Part shown: one piece after another, positions 60,568 through 64,000 of the stretch | Layout of the letters: every line of letters starts with the position of its first letter | Position numbering within the stretch: the first letter of the stretch is position 1 | The notes under the pieces: generated by a model | What the model was told of the DNA's origin: nothing | The model's input: the letters and a program-made list of their open reading frames with translations, nothing else | The model's database searches: none | Translations under genes and position numbers: made by a program | Assembly (NCBI RefSeq): GCF_011038645.2 | Contig: NZ_CP064955.1 | Coordinates: forward strand, 1,116,001-1,180,000 | Direction of reading: 5' to 3' | DNA from: Corynebacterium qintianiae | GTDB taxonomy: Bacteria; Actinomycetota; Actinomycetes; Mycobacteriales; Mycobacteriaceae | Length of the DNA stretch: 64,000 nucleotides

Positions 60568-61848
60568 TTAAGAGAGCCGTTCGAGCCCGTAATCCAGATG
60601 ACGGGGCACCCGTAACACGGCCGTCGCGGCGACCACCGCGATCCATAGCACGAAATGCAGCACGGTTACGGGGCTCGGGGCCGCGTTAGTGGTGAAGTCG
60701 ATGCGGATCAACAGAAGAAGTGACACAGCGGCAGCGAACACCACCCACGGCCACGCCCTCGAGCGGATCCCGAACGCCAGCATCCCGGCAATCGGCAGCA
60801 CGAGTGCGACAGAATAATGCAGCCACAGGATCTGCGAGACCACCATCGGCCCGAGCAAACACAGAGCGAGAAATACCTTCCCGGGGAACGCACCGGCCCG
60901 GCGCCACGTCCAGGCGAAGAGCGCGAGGACTCCCCCGACGACGACAACCGTGGTCAGCACCGTGGGTAGCGCGGAGCCATCCCGAACTACGACCACCCCC
61001 TCGGTTGTCCTCTCCCCGGCGTAGAGGATTGAACCGATCGTCGCATTCATCGGGGCGGACAAATGGGCGTCACTGAAGCTAGCTAGCGTCGCCGCCCACA
61101 GGGCGAACTGCGTAGGCAGGAACACAAGCTGGGCCGCAAAGAGCGCGGAGAGAACCCCGGCAGCCCACGCACCCGCACGGCGCGTAGCGGGCAGGGCCAC
61201 CATGCCGGCAACGAGCACCACCGGGGTGAGCTTGACAAACGCGGCCGCGGCGAGGAGAAGCCCCGCTACCCGAGGCCGAGTCGACGCAAGCGCCATCGCC
61301 GCCACACACGACGCGATGATAATCGGTGTCGTCTGGCCCACCACCCGCGAGATCACGAGCGGGACGGTCAGCCAGATGAACACGGTTGCGGCGATGAGAA
61401 CCGAAAGGCGCAGCGTCGCAGACGTCCAGAACGTATACGCGGCGGCGGCGAGCAGCGGAACCGCGAACGCGCAGAGTACGGTGATCGCCAGCAACGACGC
61501 CTCGAAAGACAGTGCCCTAGAGACCAGCGACATCACCACACCCACTCCGGGGTTGTGCACGAACGGGTGCGTGAACGGCGCGGACGTGTGCTCCGCCACG
61601 ATCTGGTCCCACACCGCGGACCCCGGGTACGCGAAGTCCGTCGGCGAGACGGCGTACGCCTCCTCCCAGTTTCCCTCTGCGACGAGGCGGCCGCCGATCC
61701 AGAGGCTGGCCCAGTCATCCCCCACCGCCCTGGGGAACCAGAGCACGCCCGCGGCGATGCCCCAGACAACGCTGAATATCCATCCCCACGGTGGCATGAG
61801 CGAGGTACCCGGTTCAGAAGCGCTGCGATAGTCGTGTGTGGTTTCCAT
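60568..61848 (-). CDS. GT87-type membrane glycosyltransferase (DUF2029)
   Basis: A 426-residue polytopic protein with about ten to twelve membrane helices, for example WIFSVVWGIAAGVLWF and LSVLIAATVFIWLTVPLVI. The first loop VGDDWASLWIGGRLVAEGNWEEAY corresponds to the acidic motif of GT-C glycosyltransferases, and FVHNPGVGVVMSLVS follows. Relatives (PimE, AftC) add mannose or arabinose from polyprenyl-phosphate sugars to envelope glycolipids. Substrate unknown. ATG 61848 fits the family start; TAATGT ten bases upstream is a possible -10 box. The gene is not at this site in C. glutamicum as I remember it. Confidence 0.87.
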   Translation of the reverse strand: METTHDYRSASEPGTSLMPPWGWIFSVVWGIAAGVLWFPRAVGDDWASLWIGGRLVAEGNWEEAYAVSPTDFAYPGSAVWDQIVAEHTSAPFTHPFVHNPGVGVVMSLVSRALSFEASLLAITVLCAFAVPLLAAAAYTFWTSATLRLSVLIAATVFIWLTVPLVISRVVGQTTPIIIASCVAAMALASTRPRVAGLLLAAAAFVKLTPVVLVAGMVALPATRRAGAWAAGVLSALFAAQLVFLPTQFALWAATLASFSDAHLSAPMNATIGSILYAGERTTEGVVVVRDGSALPTVLTTVVVVGGVLALFAWTWRRAGAFPGKVFLALCLLGPMVVSQILWLHYSVALVLPIAGMLAFGIRSRAWPWVVFAAAVSLLLLIRIDFTTNAAPSPVTVLHFVLWIAVVAATAVLRVPRHLDYGLERLS

Positions 61849-61917
61849 GCTGCCACTGACATTAACCCGAGCGCGCGGGCATCGCCTGCAGGGACGCACC
61901 GCCACAGCGAGGGTCTG

Positions 61918-61933
61918 ACTTCACCACTGAAGT
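61918..61933. promoter_or_regulatory. Palindrome ACTTCA-CCAC-TGAAGT, candidate MarR operator
   Basis: A perfect 6+6 inverted repeat with a 4-base spacer lies between the GT87 and marR starts, just ahead of the -10 box TATGCT (61942-61947). The half-site ACTTCAC recurs at the VOC promoter. Confidence 0.6.
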
Positions 61934-61954
61934 TACCCGGTTATGCTGACGACC

Positions 61955-62434
61955 ATGAGTAACGCCCCGCAGCCCGAGGAAGCCCTCTACCTCGACGACC
62001 AGGAGCGGCAGACGTGGAACGCCCTGGTCAGCGTCCTCGTCCGCCTGCCCGCTGCTCTGGATGCCCAGTTGCAGCGGGATTCAGGTGTGAGCCACTTCGA
62101 GTACCAGGTTTTGTCTATCCTCTCGGAGAGCCCGGACCGCACCCTGCGGATGAGCGCGCTGGCGCGGCGGGTCGAGTCCGCCTTGCCCCGGCTGTCCCAG
62201 GTAGTGAGCAGGCTGGAAAAGCGTGGCTGGCTGTCGCGTGCGACGGATCCGGACGACGGCCGTTACACGTTGGCCACACTCACTGACGACGGCATGGCCA
62301 AGGTCGTCGAGACGGCTCCCGGCCACGTCAACACCGTGCGCCGCCTCGTATTCGACCCGCTCACCAAGACGCAGCTTCGGCAGGTTCGGGAGAGCGGGCG
62401 CCGGATTGTCGACGCTATCGAGAACGGGAAGTAG
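61955..62434 (+). CDS. MarR-family regulator
   Basis: A 159-residue winged-helix regulator. The HTH spans residues about 58-105: [51 protein letters not shown], with the DxDDGR wing typical of MarR. MarR proteins commonly repress enzymes handling phenolics or quinones, which fits the nearby VOC gene. TATGCT (61942-61947) ends seven bases before ATG 61955, predicting a leaderless mRNA, and the palindrome just upstream suggests autorepression. Its end overlaps the metK end by 20 bases. Confidence 0.93.
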   Translation: MSNAPQPEEALYLDDQERQTWNALVSVLVRLPAALDAQLQRDSGVSHFEYQVLSILSESPDRTLRMSALARRVESALPRLSQVVSRLEKRGWLSRATDPDDGRYTLATLTDDGMAKVVETAPGHVNTVRRLVFDPLTKTQLRQVRESGRRIVDAIENGK

Positions 62435-63644
62435 CGGCCGCCTTCAACTCCTCGACCTTGTCCAGTTTCTCCCACGGAAGGTCGATGTCGGTGCGGCCGA
62501 AGTGGCCGTACGCGGCGGTTTGGCTGTAGATGGGGCGCAGGAGGTCGAGCTCGCGGATGATGGCATCCGGGCGCAGGTCGAACACCTTTTCCACCGCCTG
62601 TTGGATGGTCACGTCGGTCTGGCCTTGCGCAGCAGTACCGAAAGTCTCAACGTACAAACCGACGGGGTTCGCGCGTCCGATGGCGTACGCCACCTGCACC
62701 TCGACCCGGTCGGCGAGGCCTGCAGCGACGATGTTCTTGGCCACCCACCGCATGGCGTAGGCCGCGGAGCGGTCCACCTTCGACGGGTCCTTGCCGGAGA
62801 ACGCACCACCACCGTGGCGGGCCATGCCGCCATAGGTGTCCACGATGATCTTGCGGCCTGTCAGACCGGCGTCGCCCATGGGCCCACCGAGGACGAAGGA
62901 GCCAGAGGGGTTAACCAGTAGCGTGGTATCCGCGGTGTAGAACCTCTGCAAGCCCGCGTCCTCGACAACCCACTCCACAACCTTCGTGCGCAGCGCCTCC
63001 TCGAGCTCGGCACGCTTGAATTCCGGGTCGTGCTGGGTGGAGATAACGATCGTGTCCAGGTGCACCGGGGTGTCGCCGTCGTAGGCGAAAGTGACCTGCG
63101 TCTTGCCGTCCGGACGCAGGCCAACGACCTCGCCCATCTTGCGCACCTCCGTCAGGCGGCGCGACAGGCGGTGCGCGGTGGCGATCGGCAACGGCATGAA
63201 CTCTTCAGTTTCATTCGTGGCGTACCCGAACATCAGCCCCTGGTCGCCCGCACCGGATTGGTCACCATCGCTTGTCGACGCGTGCTCCCGGACCTCCTGC
63301 GACGTGGTGACACCGTTGGCGATCTCCTCCGACTGCTCACCGATGGCGATGTTGACGCCGCAGGTGCGGCCGTCGAAACCCACCTCGGAGGAGGTGAATC
63401 CGATGCCGACGAGCTTGTCGCGCACGATCTTCGCGATGTTCGAGTACGCCTCGGTGCGCACCTCCCCCACGACGTGCACCTGGCCGGTGGTGACCAGTGT
63501 CTCAACGGCTACGCGCGAATAAGGGTCCTGCGCGAGCATGTCGTCGAGGATCGCGTCAGAAATCGCGTCACAGATCTTGTCGGGATGACCCTCGGTCACG
63601 GACTCGCTGGTGAACAGGCGGTGAAAAGTAGACAAGGCAGTCAT
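62415..63644 (-). CDS. metK: S-adenosylmethionine synthetase
   Basis: A 409-residue enzyme joining methionine and ATP to SAM. Motifs: [23 protein letters not shown] near residue 14 (the catalytic His in GHPDK), [23 protein letters not shown] near 128 and [27 protein letters not shown] near 268. ATG 63644 touches the AAGGA ribosome-binding site; TTG 63635, nine bases beyond it, would give MSTFHRLF and may be the real start. It follows coaBC and has its own promoter. Confidence 0.97.
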   Translation of the reverse strand: MTALSTFHRLFTSESVTEGHPDKICDAISDAILDDMLAQDPYSRVAVETLVTTGQVHVVGEVRTEAYSNIAKIVRDKLVGIGFTSSEVGFDGRTCGVNIAIGEQSEEIANGVTTSQEVREHASTSDGDQSGAGDQGLMFGYATNETEEFMPLPIATAHRLSRRLTEVRKMGEVVGLRPDGKTQVTFAYDGDTPVHLDTIVISTQHDPEFKRAELEEALRTKVVEWVVEDAGLQRFYTADTTLLVNPSGSFVLGGPMGDAGLTGRKIIVDTYGGMARHGGGAFSGKDPSKVDRSAAYAMRWVAKNIVAAGLADRVEVQVAYAIGRANPVGLYVETFGTAAQGQTDVTIQQAVEKVFDLRPDAIIRELDLLRPIYSQTAAYGHFGRTDIDLPWEKLDKVEELKAAATSRSR

Positions 63645-63671
63645 TCCTTCGGCTCGTAAGTAACTCCAGCC

Positions 63672-63700
63672 AATATAGACCAAGCTGTCTAATTTGCCAA
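63672..63700 (-). promoter_or_regulatory. metK promoter
   Basis: Minus-strand TTGGCA (63700-63695) and TATATT (63677-63672) are 17 bases apart. The -35 box lies within the last codons of coaBC and the leader to metK is only about 20 bases, so no SAM riboswitch can fit. Confidence 0.7.
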
Positions 63701-64000
63701 CTCTCGGGGGTCTGGCAACCCGAACGCCTCGATAGCGTCCCAGATACGCGCAGCGACGACGTGCTTCGGCCCGTCCGGAACTTCCCTCACCGACCCATCC
63801 GACCCCAGCAGCCAGCCGCTGTTGCGCGCTTGCCCGAACACCGCTCCCCCAGCCACCGAATTCACCATGAGCATGTCGGCCCCCTTGCGCTTGAGCTTCG
63901 CCTTGCCGTTGTCGAGAACGTTGTCCGTCTCAGCCGCGAATCCGACGATGGTGGCGGCAGTCTCACCCGCCCGCCGCTGATCGACGAGCCCACGCAGCAC
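63689..64000 (-). CDS. coaBC: CoaBC (Dfp), C-terminal 103 residues
   Basis: Only the 3' end is in the window; the frame is open at the right edge. The product couples phosphopantothenate to cysteine (CoaB) and decarboxylates it (CoaC) in coenzyme A synthesis. The visible part is the end of Coa[40 protein letters not shown], with the conserved FAAET and KGADMLMVN motifs. It ends in TAG 45 bases before metK, the order known from C. glutamicum. Any truncation is due only to the window. Confidence 0.93.
   Translation of the reverse strand: MLRGLVDQRRAGETAATIVGFAAETDNVLDNGKAKLKRKGADMLMVNSVAGGAVFGQARNSGWLLGSDGSVREVPDGPKHVVAARIWDAIEAFGLPDPRELAN

Noticed and set aside
63645-63688. Possible SAM riboswitch ahead of metK
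   Set aside because: The promoter leaves a leader of only about 20 bases.

Overview
The window is a GC-rich (roughly 60-65 % G+C) stretch of a Corynebacterium-type chromosome. The gene order is the evidence: ripA-like NlpC/P60 hydrolase and ferrochelatase next to acn-acnR, an ABC-F ATPase followed by the SUF iron-sulfur operon with sufR beside mptB, ctaA/ctaB beside tkt-tal-zwf-opcA-pgl, then gap-pgk-tpiA-secG, whiA-yvcK-rapZ-uvrC, the riboflavin operon, rpe-rsmB-fmt-def-priA, metK and coaBC. This matches the arrangement I remember from Corynebacterium glutamicum and partly from Mycobacterium. I cannot name a species. Nearly all sequence is coding and I see no insertion sequence, prophage, CRISPR array or rRNA.

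Layout. 1-7.8 kb: end of a beta-propeller protein, pyrD, a small membrane protein, a PEBP-like protein, tRNA-Leu(GAG) with promoter and terminator, a TVP38 membrane protein, an HTH protein, an SPFH/NfeD pair, a DUF3097 protein and an unknown conserved protein. 7.8-20.3 kb: hemH, NlpC/P60 hydrolase, a Rv1476-like membrane protein, aconitase and its TetR regulator, two glutamine-amidotransferase-like paralogues separated by an ACT protein, a UPF0210 protein and a DUF222/HNH endonuclease. 20.2-28.2 kb: a 48-codon L7/L12-like ORF, the ABC-F ATPase and sufR-B-D-C-S-U-T (minus strand). 28.3-34.6 kb: mptB, a two-gene ABC exporter, ctaA, a quinone reductase, ctaB. 34.8-41.4 kb: the pentose phosphate block tkt-tal-zwf-opcA-pgl. 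41.4-57.5 kb (all minus): secG, tpiA, pgk, gap, whiA, yvcK, rapZ, uvrC, a PH-domain membrane protein, ribH-ribBA-ribE-ribD, rpe, rsmB, fmt, def. 57.5-64 kb: priA, a VOC dioxygenase-like gene, a GT87 glycosyltransferase and a MarR regulator lying between priA and metK, then metK and the 3' end of coaBC.

How the genes work together. Central carbon metabolism (pentose phosphate and lower glycolysis plus aconitase), iron-sulfur and heme supply (suf, hemH, ctaA, ctaB), envelope construction (mptB, GT87, NlpC/P60) and flavin/one-carbon functions dominate. Aconitase is an Fe-S enzyme, so the acn, suf and heme genes all depend on iron.

Most notable observations: a very short ORF encoding only the TGLGL..AKDLV part of ribosomal L7/L12, overlapping the end of a translation-factor-like ABC-F gene; at least eleven starts lying 7-8 bases after a TANNNT -10 box, predicting leaderless mRNAs, including three where the upstream stop codon is itself the first half of the -10 box; a VOC/MarR cassette inserted between priA and metK with matching ACTTCAC half-sites at both promoters; and a SufR-type palindrome in the sufR-mptB gap. 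No wholly new multi-gene system can be claimed from sequence alone.
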